From a virus: a DNA stretch of 24,133 nt. Of the stretch, positions 9,402 through 18,579 are shown one piece after another (the first letter of the stretch is position 1; each line of letters begins with the position of its first letter). Where the stretch lies: IMG/VR virus record IMGVR_UViG_3300008108_000477, positions 1 to 24,133 of that record. The stretch is one strand, 5' to 3'. A program made the translations under genes and the position numbers. The notes beneath the pieces were generated by a model that saw only the letters and a program-made list of their open reading frames with translations, searched no databases and was not told the origin of the DNA.

Positions 9402-12400
9402 AGTATTTCCTCATTGAATATATATTTGTTTATGTACTTATTCATTGCGGATTTTCCCACTTTTAATCCAAAATAAAAATGATAAGGTGAACCAACACCA
9501 ACAACGGGTGGTGGTGGATACATATATGAGTTTGGTGTAATTGTAGGACTTAATCCACCTGTCGATGATGAATTATAAATGAAACCTGGTTTTTCAAATG
9601 TAGGTGTTACCACATTTGATGGAAAAGTTGGTTGACCCGATGCTATATTACCACCTAATAATCTGTCAACTGATTGGTATTTGTAGGTGTAAATTTGTGA
9701 CGGAACAGTTTCTTTAACCTGCCAATCGTTTGTTTGTGAACCAAAAATAAGATTTCCATTATTCTTTATTTGCCACGGCCAATATGGAACTTCTTGGTCT
9801 TCAAAACCGTAATAATTTGTAAGATAAATAATTGTATTATCTTCAAATGTAGTTCTACCAGGTGTTATTAAATCCCTGTTTTGTGTATTAGCAGAAAAGA
9901 AAACGCCTAACACAGGACCATCACCCGTTTGATAATATTTGATTTGACTTTGAGAGTAGTTGTCACCCAAATACGGTGTAACACCAAACTCTGAATTAAT
10001 ACTCAATAGTTGTGTAATATCACCATCCAACCTTTGTTTTGTTCTTGAAAATAAAGAATTTATTGATGAATCACCTGCACTTAATACTTGTTCCCAAAAA
10101 CTAGCATCTGCCAATCTACTGATTACAAATAACTGAAGTATATCAGAAGTATCGTTGTATGAACTTGTTGGTATTTTATCAATAATAAATCCTTCATAAT
10201 CAGGGTTGAATGTAATTTCACGAACAAATTGGTCTCTTGGTCCTAAATCAATAATAGTTGTTGGACTACCCAATAATCTTTTATTACTAGCATCGTAAAG
10301 TTCATCGTTAGAATTTAATGGTGGAACCTTACCTATGAATTTAGTACCATTATACGGCGAACTACGATAGAAGAATGAGTTGTTTGTTTCTTTAAAAACA
10401 ATAGTATCGGTACAATATCTGTATGTGGTATCTGAGTTAAATGTTGCTGCGGATAATGGTGCCAAATACAAAGTATCCTTTTGGAAAGTATACATATACA
10501 GAGAACCATTAATCCAGTTATTAACAAATGTGAGTGATATGACATTTCTACATAACGCAAACATCATTCTAAATCTTGACCTCCATTCAAAGAAAGATGT
10601 TATGTCTTTTCCGATATTTGAAAAGCTTGGTCTTTGTACCAAATAGTAACAACCACCATACATTTTTTTGATATCATCTTCTTTATCTAAGTAATAACAA
10701 TCATCAGTATTAATAGCAACTCCAAAATTCTCACCGTCACCCGTATAACACGTTAAAGGAACCATACCTTCACAACTAAATGTCTGTATGATATTTGCCG
10801 CAACACTACCAGCATCCTCTAAGAAATCATCGGCAGCACCTCCCGTGTTATCACTACTAACATTATATGTTGGTGTAAGTTGCCCACTCAAACCACTGTC
10901 CGATATTGAGTATATTGAAAAACTTTTATTTTGGTGTAGGACAAATCTTCTATCGTGGGTATCTGATGTAGGTAATCTGTCAGACCTCATAATCATTCTT
11001 GAGGTATTAGACATTGTTAAAGTATCAGTAGGGTATTGTGTAAAATATGTTGGCGAGTAATAGAAGTAATCATTTCTACTAGGGTTTCCACTACCCCCAT
11101 TACACAACATCATCGTACCACCTTCTACAATTTCATTGTTTTTATAACCATTTCTAAATCCACTACTATTTGTGGAATTAACCATTTTGTTACCACTACT
11201 CTTAGTTGCCAAAGCGCCACTTACAGTGTTAAAGTTACTTATTGAACCAACAACACCTGAACCAACTTTTGGATTGCTAGCATCTAAACATGAATAATCT
11301 AAGTGATTTTTAGTTACAAATGATTGGTAATTACTACCAACCGTAAACGTATAACTACCATAGAACAAATATCCATTATTATTGGAACCGTTATTTGCCA
11401 ATAAATTGTGTCTTGTTAGTGTATAATTTACTGAATTATATTTCTGAATAGGAATATTCATTTTGTAGTTACCTCTAACTGTTGGGCCTGAACCGAAAGC
11501 TTTACCATATAAAGGTGATAAATCATATATTGTATCCTGTCTATCGGTATACATATCAACACCTCTAACTAAGAAAACCACTATGTGGTCATTATACTCT
11601 GTATTTAACTTGAAGTTAGGTACATTGTATTTGAATTTTTCAGTGCCTGAAGAATCTGGATAATCATCAGGATTGTCTCCACCACCTTTAGATACACTTT
11701 GATAACCAAAAATAAAACGATTAATCAACGTGTTATTACCAAATCCATATGTTGTTGGTACACCCGCAATTCCAGCTATTTGAACATAATCTTGTATTGT
11801 GGATGCTGTAATTACCTGATAATATTCAACATCTGAAGGGTATATGTATTTGTTTTTTAAATCTCCTGTAGAACCTGTAATCTCATAAACGGTCGCACTA
11901 TTTGTACTTAGGTTAGACGGATTCATATAATTCACCGTAGCGAAATATGTCGTACTAGTAATTGATGTTCCTGTAGTTCCCCCACTAACGTTAGGGTCTG
12001 CAGAATTAGCAGTATTTTGAAAACTAATAACTCTTCCCGCCTGTAAGGCATCCTGACTATTTGGGTCACATAATAAAACTAAAACATTATCATAGTGAAA
12101 CTTACCTGTGTTAAGTGAAGATGATGGGTTTACACTAACTTTAACTTTATTCTGTGCACCATCTGCATGGTATTTTGCCTTAACATTAAACAAGTTCATT
12201 CTCTCGGAAAGTGTTAAATCCCAAGACCAAGTTTTGTAATTTGTATATGGATTACCATCATCAGCATTATCATCCATGAATGGTGATTTTGTCCAAACTG
12301 AATTGTCGACACCATTATCAAATCCTGACATTGTAGATTGGAATCCATATACGTATTTAGATTGCCAAGTCGTATCTACTTCATCACCATTCAAACCAAT

Positions 12401-14356
12401 TATCTGTTCAAAAAACAAGTAGTCAGTTGAATTTACTAATAAACTATTATTTGCGGACGGTGTTGTATCATTTTGAGATACCACATCTCTACTTTCACAA
12501 TTACACATATCACAGTCGGGATATGACATGTTAGGTAATGGTATTGATGTAAGTGGACATGTCTCACTAATGTTTACCAATTGCCATTTTGGACAATTTA
12601 ATTTTAATAAACCAAACGATAATGCCTTAACTACATTACATAAAATAATTAATGCACTTAACAATACCGTACCAACTACATTGATGATTACTCTTAAAAT
12701 TGGCCATAAAATACAAATAATATTAGATAGAAAAATTAATGTAATTGTAACAGGAACAAGTAATGTTATTAATATATTGAATAAGAAATAAATTAAATCA
12801 AAATTTCTTACCCCGTCGTTGACTGGGAATTTATTGTTTTCAGACTCACAACTTCTATTTAAAATTTCTTTAATTCCTAAAAATCTAGCACGTCCACTAC
12901 CCTTTCTATAATCTTCAATAAACTGAGATGTAGTATAAACTTTATTATACTTCATCAAGTAGAAAAAGTCCTGACAATTTATTGCCGCTTGTTTATCTGC
13001 ATAGTCATCCCAATCTAATGAAAACGCATAACTTTTTTGGAATAATTGCCAATTAGTGTTACCTGTATAATTTGAATCATAGTAAGGACTTGTGTTCAAT
13101 GCATATAAAGCAGGGTCAACACCAGGACTTGTTGAAGTCGCCCCTGTCCAACCATATTCTCTGATATTTGGAACTAAAAAGTTAGCTCTCTGAATTTCCC
13201 CTTGAATAGGAATTATTGTTGTCCCATCTTTTAATGGTCCATTTTGTTCGGCTTGGTATTTTATTTTGAATCTATATTTTCCTTTTGTCGGAATACCAAT
13301 TCTTGGGTCTTTTGAGTATACTATTTCACCGTATTCATTTGTTACCACGTAATCCAAATTCATAGGTACGTCCACCAAGAAAGTTCCATCATCGTCAATT
13401 ACTTTTCCACCATTAGTTAATCTATACTGTTCAAGTATTGGATTCCCATTCACATCGGTATTAACCGTCTGTCTTATAGCTAAAATTTCACCAGGTCCCG
13501 TAACCATTCCACACAAGTCACCTTGTTCTGTTTTTGGTTTACAATTCTTTTTCAACATTTGGGAATCTTGTGAACTCATGATTGAACCCATGAACACCGA
13601 AGTCGGTTGAATTTCAATTCCTAATTCTCTCAAATCAAAATCTGCACGTGTTATACCAATACTACACTGTGAACCGTCACCCCAAAATGATGTAACATTA
13701 ATGTCTTTTTTAGCATTAACAATTTGCGGTAGTGAGTCTAAATCTTCAGATGCTCTGAATTGAACTCCGTCAAATTGTTCGGCAGTAGCCAATCCCATTC
13801 TGATTAAATCTGCCGGTCTTAAAGAAAACTCACCAATATTAGATAAGTCCAAATCCATTGTAAGTGTTTGAATACCCAACGGCACACCAACAATCATAAA
13901 GTCACCTGACTCGTTAGTCTTTACAGTATACTTGTAATATTTTTCGTATATCTCGAGTACTTCATTTCTTGTTAAGATATCTTCTCTTGTTGGAAATGTA
14001 CCTGTAGGTGTATGTCCACCATATTCCTGATTATACGGTAATAAATTATAACGATAACCGTCTTCATTTTTTTCGGCAGGACTTTTATACGGGTACAAGG
14101 CACTGATAACAGGATTTAATAAATCCTCATCTTCAACAGGAACAAAAACAGATACTCTTACATTTGGTACACCAAATCCACCGTTAGCAACAACACGACC
14201 AACAACCACACCATAGTCAGCACAAAAACGAGTATAGACATCACCTTGTGAAAGTTTCATGGAAAGGATTTCCAAAAAGTCAAAATCCTGTTCTACATTC
14301 AGTTTTAAATTTTGGTCAACTCCTAATTGTGTACGTAATCTGTATGATTTAGGCAT
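9398..14356 (-). CDS. Giant baseplate/tail protein with Ig/prealbumin-like domains and an internal multi-pass hydrophobic segment
   Basis: This 1652-residue protein starts at the ATG at 14356. The N-terminal region holds a carboxypeptidase-regulatory/prealbumin-like domain (about 45-170: VVVGRVVANGGFGVPNVRVS, then ESGDFMIVGVPLG). A second similar unit lies at about 280-366 (DDDGTFLVDVP). Residues about 519-585 are almost uncharged and strongly hydrophobic, enough for two or three membrane helices, and are followed by cysteines at 588, 600, 615, 618 and 620 (CDMCNC). The remaining 1000 residues are Ser/Thr/Asn/Tyr-rich and beta-like. It has no N-terminal signal peptide. Location directly downstream of the gp6-like gene indicates a baseplate component. 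Membrane helices inside such a protein are unusual and could act in membrane engagement or penetration during DNA delivery. I know no named family that covers the whole protein; function is inferred. Confidence 0.8.
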   Translation of the reverse strand: MPKSYRLRTQLGVDQNLKLNVEQDFDFLEILSMKLSQGDVYTRFCADYGVVVGRVVANGGFGVPNVRVSVFVPVEDEDLLNPVISALYPYKSPAEKNEDGYRYNLLPYNQEYGGHTPTGTFPTREDILTRNEVLEIYEKYYKYTVKTNESGDFMIVGVPLGIQTLTMDLDLSNIGEFSLRPADLIRMGLATAEQFDGVQFRASEDLDSLPQIVNAKKDINVTSFWGDGSQCSIGITRADFDLRELGIEIQPTSVFMGSIMSSQDSQMLKKNCKPKTEQGDLCGMVTGPGEILAIRQTVNTDVNGNPILEQYRLTNGGKVIDDDGTFLVDVPMNLDYVVTNEYGEIVYSKDPRIGIPTKGKYRFKIKYQAEQNGPLKDGTTIIPIQGEIQRANFLVPNIREYGWTGATSTSPGVDPALYALNTSPYYDSNYTGNTNWQLFQKSYAFSLDWDDYADKQAAINCQDFFYLMKYNKVYTTSQFIEDYRKGSGRARFLGIKEILNRSCESENNKFPVNDGVRNFDLIYFLFNILITLLVPVTITLIFLSNIICILWPILRVIINVVGTVLLSALIILCNVVKALSFGLLKLNCPKWQLVNISETCPLTSIPLPNMSYPDCDMCNCESRDVVSQNDTTPSANNSLLVNSTDYLFFEQIIGLNGDEVDTTWQSKYVYGFQSTMSGFDNGVDNSVWTKSPFMDDNADDGNPYTNYKTWSWDLTLSERMNLFNVKAKYHADGAQNKVKVSVNPSSSLNTGKFHYDNVLVLLCDPNSQDALQAGRVISFQNTANSADPNVSGGTTGTSITSTTYFATVNYMNPSNLSTNSATVYEITGSTGDLKNKYIYPSDVEYYQVITASTIQDYVQIAGIAGVPTTYGFGNNTLINRFIFGYQSVSKGGGDNPDDYPDSSGTEKFKYNVPNFKLNTEYNDHIVVFLVRGVDMYTDRQDTIYDLSPLYGKAFGSGPTVRGNYKMNIPIQKYNSVNYTLTRHNLLANNGSNNNGYLFYGSYTFTVGSNYQSFVTKNHLDYSCLDASNPKVGSGVVGSISNFNTVSGALATKSSGNKMVNSTNSSGFRNGYKNNEIVEGGTMMLCNGGSGNPSRNDYFYYSPTYFTQYPTDTLTMSNTSRMIMRSDRLPTSDTHDRRFVLHQNKSFSIYSISDSGLSGQLTPTYNVSSDNTGGAADDFLEDAGSVAANIIQTFSCEGMVPLTCYTGDGENFGVAINTDDCYYLDKEDDIKKMYGGCYYLVQRPSFSNIGKDITSFFEWRSRFRMMFALCRNVISLTFVNNWINGSLYMYTFQKDTLYLAPLSAATFNSDTTYRYCTDTIVFKETNNSFFYRSSPYNGTKFIGKVPPLNSNDELYDASNKRLLGSPTTIIDLGPRDQFVREITFNPDYEGFIIDKIPTSSYNDTSDILQLFVISRLADASFWEQVLSAGDSSINSLFSRTKQRLDGDITQLLSINSEFGVTPYLGDNYSQSQIKYYQTGDGPVLGVFFSANTQNRDLITPGRTTFEDNTIIYLTNYYGFEDQEVPYWPWQIKNNGNLIFGSQTNDWQVKETVPSQIYTYKYQSVDRLLGGNIASGQPTFPSNVVTPTFEKPGFIYNSSSTGGLSPTITPNSYMYPPPPVVGVGSPYHFYFGLKVGKSAMNKYINKYIFNEEIL

Positions 14357-14427
14357 ATAATATCTTTTTAGATAAATAGTTATTCATCTATTTTCAAAAT
14401 AACTTACTAAAACTCTATGTAAAGGAA

Positions 14428-16266
14428 TTAAGAGAAATCTACAGTCTTAAGATTCTTGATTCTTACCTTAATGTCTTTGTTAGGGAATCTAACTTGGTAA
14501 ATTTGTGATGGCTCAGCAAAAATAGTGTCATCAACTAATAAAATTTCTTTTGTTGCACTATTAGCATATCTTTGTGAAGTTTCAGATGACGAATATTGAC
14601 CACCAACTTTATTGAAAACTTTTAAGTCGGTTACTGAAATAACACCGGCAACATCTTGTACTTGACTCCTTATTTCAGATATGAATACATTACCACCCAT
14701 TTCTCTGAATACTGGACTCATTAATGTTTGTATTTTGTCAATAACTCTTGTTATAACCTCACCTTGGTTTTGTGCCGAATCAACAACAACAGAAATATCA
14801 AATTCTAAATCAATTACTTGAGCAACATTAATTGAAATGTAATCATTTATCATTCTATAATTTGATAAATAATTTGCTAAGTTTGTTTTTAGTGTGTTTG
14901 ATACAGTTTGAGTCAAAGACCCTGTCGAATCATAAGATACAATATTGATATTAATTTTGTTATCTTCTTCCGTGATTGCAACCTTAGCAGGTGCACCGTA
15001 CTTACCTGGCATTTTTCTTATAATAGCATAGTAATCATTTACCGTCACAGCTCTGTTTTGAGCCGCAAAGTTAAATGTTACCATATTTCTAACCTCTTCA
15101 ATATTAGGTTGGTTAGCCCCACCAATTGCGGCAGTAACGTTGTTAACCCTTAATGAATTTACGACTTGTTGATTTATATTAGCCGAAGGTCCATTAACGA
15201 AGAAATTAACCGTACCAACTTGGTTTATTGTATTTACACCGATATTAGAAACGGTTCCACCACCAATTCTATACTGAACAAATAATGTAGTATTTGCTTT
15301 AACTGTTTTACCTAAACCAATATTGTTTTGATAGTCTTGAATTCTAAGTGGTACACCCGTTCTTGAAAATTGAGCTAATTGGTCATCAGCAGTAACTGTA
15401 GCATTACCAAATTGAACTCTTAAGAAACCTTCTGGTGTATATTCTGTTATGAACCTTAATTCAGTTTCAAGGTATCTACCAACCTTTATACCTGGTCTAT
15501 CTGCGGGTTTAGTTGGGTCTTCAACGAAAACTCTACTTTCAGCTAACGAATCAACTTCAAACCATCTATCAGGTGAATTAACAAATTCAGAATATGTGGG
15601 GATTGATTGAAATGATGTTCCGTCTTTTTGTATCACGGATGTTACACCTATAATATTTTTTTCAGGTAGAAAAAACTCAAAGAATGGCTTAACATCTGCA
15701 GGTGTAATAACTTTTTTATAAACCTTAGTTATTCCATTAACCACCACTTCTCTTTTAGTAATCGTATAATTCAATAACTTACCATTAGAATCAAAGTTTG
15801 GTATTTTAATTTGGTTTGGAAATCCTTCACTGTTATATTGAGATGAAAAATCAATATCGTTAACATTTTCAAATGTTTGTCCCGCACCAACCACTTGTGA
15901 ACCCGCTCTTAGGATACCCAAATATCTCGTATCTTCTTGGTCTCCAAATGCCGGCACTGTGATTGAGAAGTCACAAAGAGCAACTGACGGTCTATTACCG
16001 GGTATTTTTAAACCATAAGTTCTGGCAATGTTAAAAATTGACGAACGTTGTTGGGCATATTGAAGTACTGTTTCTTGAATACTTCTGTCCATGTGATAAT
16101 GTAAGTTATCACCAATGGCTGCGTTTAAATCTAAAAAAACTGAATATACTGAGGCATCATTGAAGTTATCAATAAGTTCAGGATAATACTGTTGTGTGTA
16201 ATTAATGAGGTCCTGACGTAGTGCTTCAAAGTCTCTGTCTGCGTATGAAATTCTTCTTTGTGCCAT
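14428..16266 (-). CDS. Baseplate wedge protein, gp6/J-like
   Basis: This 612-residue protein begins MAQRRISYADRDFEALRQDL, followed by a Pro-Glu-Leu and an NDASVYSVFLDLNAAIGD segment. This is the characteristic start of T4 gp6-like and P2 gpJ-like baseplate proteins. In T4, gp6 dimers form the iris ring that holds the wedges together and triggers sheath contraction; the length is close to that of T4 gp6. The C-terminal part (VDFDISVVVDSAQNQGEVITR in sense, then FISEIRSQVQDVAGV) also fits the J family pattern of beta domains ending in a small alpha/beta module. It lies five bases downstream of the gp25-like gene, the same order as W-J in P2. A 71-base gap separates it from the giant gene that follows. 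Confident on family. Confidence 0.92.
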   Translation of the reverse strand: MAQRRISYADRDFEALRQDLINYTQQYYPELIDNFNDASVYSVFLDLNAAIGDNLHYHMDRSIQETVLQYAQQRSSIFNIARTYGLKIPGNRPSVALCDFSITVPAFGDQEDTRYLGILRAGSQVVGAGQTFENVNDIDFSSQYNSEGFPNQIKIPNFDSNGKLLNYTITKREVVVNGITKVYKKVITPADVKPFFEFFLPEKNIIGVTSVIQKDGTSFQSIPTYSEFVNSPDRWFEVDSLAESRVFVEDPTKPADRPGIKVGRYLETELRFITEYTPEGFLRVQFGNATVTADDQLAQFSRTGVPLRIQDYQNNIGLGKTVKANTTLFVQYRIGGGTVSNIGVNTINQVGTVNFFVNGPSANINQQVVNSLRVNNVTAAIGGANQPNIEEVRNMVTFNFAAQNRAVTVNDYYAIIRKMPGKYGAPAKVAITEEDNKININIVSYDSTGSLTQTVSNTLKTNLANYLSNYRMINDYISINVAQVIDLEFDISVVVDSAQNQGEVITRVIDKIQTLMSPVFREMGGNVFISEIRSQVQDVAGVISVTDLKVFNKVGGQYSSSETSQRYANSATKEILLVDDTIFAEPSQIYQVRFPNKDIKVRIKNLKTVDFS

Positions 16267-16271
16267 TTATA

Positions 16272-16736
16272 TTAAATATTGATAATAACAAAATCCTTAT
16301 TGTCGAAAGTGCTATCAGTAATAGTATAGTCAATTCTTATTTTTGCTGTATAGTCCGCAACACCAGTACCAGGTACTCTATAAATACCACCGACACCAAT
16401 GTTACTCATATTTAAATCACCAACAAGTTCAAGTTCTTCGGTGTATGGTGTTATTGTAATATCATTTAATATCAAATTTGGTAAAAATTCATCTACCGCT
16501 TGTCTGATATCTGCCTTAATAGCTTCAAATGATAATCCATCCATAGGTTCAAAAATGAACTCATAAATTCTTGTACCAAAATTTGGTAAGTAATATCTAC
16601 TACCTTTTCTTGTTAAGATAAGATGTAACAAATCAGTTCTTATTTCCTCCTCAGGTGTTTGAGATAAGGAAAGGTATTTTCCATCCTGACTTTGTCCGAA
16701 AGGAAAATTAATACCATATGTTTTACCGTCAGCCAT
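16272..16736 (-). CDS. Baseplate wedge protein, gp25/W-like
   Basis: This 154-residue protein has the conserved core of the gp25-like (GPW/gp25) family at residues 31-66: EIRTDLLHLILTRKGSRYY, then LPNFGTRIYEFIFEP. The family is shared by T4 gp25, P2 gpW and contractile injection systems; gp25 sits at the inner baseplate and nucleates sheath assembly. It is the first gene after the terminator that ends the ribonucleotide reductase genes, so it probably opens the late structural transcript. The leader (ATTTATGTATA before ATG) has no Shine-Dalgarno sequence. Length is slightly greater than T4 gp25 (132 residues). Confident. Confidence 0.95.
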   Translation of the reverse strand: MADGKTYGINFPFGQSQDGKYLSLSQTPEEEIRTDLLHLILTRKGSRYYLPNFGTRIYEFIFEPMDGLSFEAIKADIRQAVDEFLPNLILNDITITPYTEELELVGDLNMSNIGVGGIYRVPGTGVADYTAKIRIDYTITDSTFDNKDFVIINI

Positions 16737-16773
16737 TATACATAAATATATCCACAGAATAATTTTTAGAAAT

Positions 16774-16806
16774 AAAAAAACCCGACAATCTATTTGTCGG
16801 GTTTTT
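16774..16806 (-). terminator. Bidirectional hairpin terminator after nrdA
   Basis: A perfect 8-bp stem, CCCGACAA/TTGTCGGG (16781-16788 with 16794-16801), closes a 5-base loop. It is flanked by seven A on one side and five T on the other, so it has a U tract in both directions. On the minus strand it lies 27 bases past the nrdA stop and 38 bases before the gp25-like start, separating the nucleotide-metabolism block from the structural block. Confidence 0.9.
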
Positions 16807-16832
16807 AATACATTATAACCTTAAATTATTAA

Positions 16833-18560
16833 TTATGCTTCACAACTCGTGCAAACCAAGTCATTAAGATTAAGTTTTTTTCTTGCAAATGCCTGAGCTG
16901 AGTTCATTGAATGCTGATAGTAAAGGGTCTTAACTCCCAATTGCCATGCGTCAATAAGAAGTTTATTAACATCTTTAGTCGGCATATCCGGTGAAATCAT
17001 TAAGTTCAATGACTGTGATTGGTCAATAAAATCTTGTCTGATAGCCGCTTGGTTAATGATTGTAGATTGATTAATTTCAGCAAATGTTCTAAAAATTTCT
17101 TTCTGTTCATCAGTCAAAAACTCTAAATGTTGTACAGAACCATCTTGTTTTTTAATACTGTCCCAAGTCGCTTTAGTATCTTTTTTGATATCAACAAGTA
17201 ACTTTTTAAGTACTGGGTTTTTGATAGTAACTTTTAATTTAGCAACATCCTTAACATAACAGTTAGACCAAATTGGTTCAATAGATTGTGAAACCTGACC
17301 CAAGATAAATGCTGATGATGTTGTAGGTGCAATTGCGTTTAATGTAACGTTTCTTCTACCATAACCGACTAATGTTTCTGGTTCACCAAACATCTCAGCA
17401 AGTTCCGCAGATGCTTTATAAGATTTGTCTTTTATCAATTTGAAAACCTCAATATTCAATCTTGCACTATCTTTACTGTCAAAAGGTAAACTTTTAGATT
17501 GAAGTAGTGAATGCCATCCCAAGACACCTAAACCAAGGGCTCTTTGTCTTTTAGCGAAGTTGTAAGCCTTTTCAAGATAGAAGAATGCTCTTTGACCCTC
17601 GATTGTACCATTATTTCTTAGTTCATCAATTTTACTAATAAATTCAGTAACAACCGCATCTAAGAAGTATACCATAACTTCAACAGCGTCTGTGTCTTTC
17701 CACTCGTCGTAGTGTAAAAGGTTCATAGAAGACAAAACACAAACAAAAGATTCTTCTTCTGAGTTGTGTAATGCAATTTCAGAACAAAGATTTGAATTAT
17801 AAATTTTCATGTCTTTATCTCTGTAAACTTCAGGTGCCTTGTTATTCATAGTATCTGTGAACATAATATATGGATATCCAATCTCACCTCTTCTTTGAAT
17901 TACTTTAGCCCAAATAGCTCTTTTTTCTTTATCCCCATTTACCATTTGTTCCATGAATTCATCAGTAACTGTTACTGCGTGTGTCAAATCTTGAATTGGG
18001 AATCCCTCAGTACCGATTTCTAAAAACTCCATAATATCAGGATGCTCGACTGGTAGGTATGGTGAAAATCTACCTCTACGTGTTGAACCTTGTGATATGT
18101 TATCAACAACACTTTGGAAAAGATTCATAAAGTGTACTGAACCAGGTGCGTGTCCATTATCGGTAATTGACGCACCTCTTCCACGAATATTTCCAAAATA
18201 TCCCGAGGTACCTCCACCCATCTTACTCATTTCTCCAACTTCCGCTTGTGTATATAAAATTGACTCAATGTTGTCACCAATATTAGAACCAAAACAACTA
18301 ACAGGTAAACCCCTTTTCTTACCAAAATTAGCCCACACGGGTGATGAAAGTGAGTACCATCCTTTACCCATATACTCATAAAACTTATCGGCAAAACCTT
18401 TAAGTTTTACATTGTCTGCAGTTGTACTCAAAATTTTTTCAGCGTGCTCTGCAATCACTCTGATTCTTTCCAGTGGTTCTTCACCTTCGCTGAGGTATCC
18501 TCTACGAAGGAATGTTATGGATTCTTCATTAATCCAATCAAAAGGTTTTCTATTTTCCAT
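16833..18560 (-). CDS. nrdA: Class I ribonucleotide reductase, catalytic large subunit (short form without ATP-cone)
   Basis: Reduces ribonucleoside diphosphates to deoxyribonucleotides for phage DNA synthesis. Of 575 residues, the key catalytic positions can be matched to E. coli NrdA: C89 (VSCF) and C274 (FVCVLSSMNL) as the redox pair, N257/C259/E261 (SNLCSEI) as the active-site Asn, thiyl Cys and Glu, and Y547-Y548 (TLYYQHS) for radical transfer. The C-terminal CTSCEA (C570, C573) would be the shuttle cysteines that re-reduce the active site. The protein begins directly at the barrel region: the N-terminal ATP-cone activity domain of E. coli NrdA (761 residues) is missing, while the partner NrdB carries one. 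It lies 19 bases downstream of nrdB and ends before a terminator, so the two form an operon. No intron or intein interrupts it. Very confident. Confidence 0.96.
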   Translation of the reverse strand: MENRKPFDWINEESITFLRRGYLSEGEEPLERIRVIAEHAEKILSTTADNVKLKGFADKFYEYMGKGWYSLSSPVWANFGKKRGLPVSCFGSNIGDNIESILYTQAEVGEMSKMGGGTSGYFGNIRGRGASITDNGHAPGSVHFMNLFQSVVDNISQGSTRRGRFSPYLPVEHPDIMEFLEIGTEGFPIQDLTHAVTVTDEFMEQMVNGDKEKRAIWAKVIQRRGEIGYPYIMFTDTMNNKAPEVYRDKDMKIYNSNLCSEIALHNSEEESFVCVLSSMNLLHYDEWKDTDAVEVMVYFLDAVVTEFISKIDELRNNGTIEGQRAFFYLEKAYNFAKRQRALGLGVLGWHSLLQSKSLPFDSKDSARLNIEVFKLIKDKSYKASAELAEMFGEPETLVGYGRRNVTLNAIAPTTSSAFILGQVSQSIEPIWSNCYVKDVAKLKVTIKNPVLKKLLVDIKKDTKATWDSIKKQDGSVQHLEFLTDEQKEIFRTFAEINQSTIINQAAIRQDFIDQSQSLNLMISPDMPTKDVNKLLIDAWQLGVKTLYYQHSMNSAQAFARKKLNLNDLVCTSCEA

Positions 18561-18579
18561 GTTTCTATATTAATTTAAA

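Noticed and set aside
14371-14390. Imperfect inverted repeat in the gap before the giant tail gene
   Set aside because: The arms are all A/T-rich with a mismatch, the loop is only two to four bases and no U tract follows, so it is not a convincing terminator.
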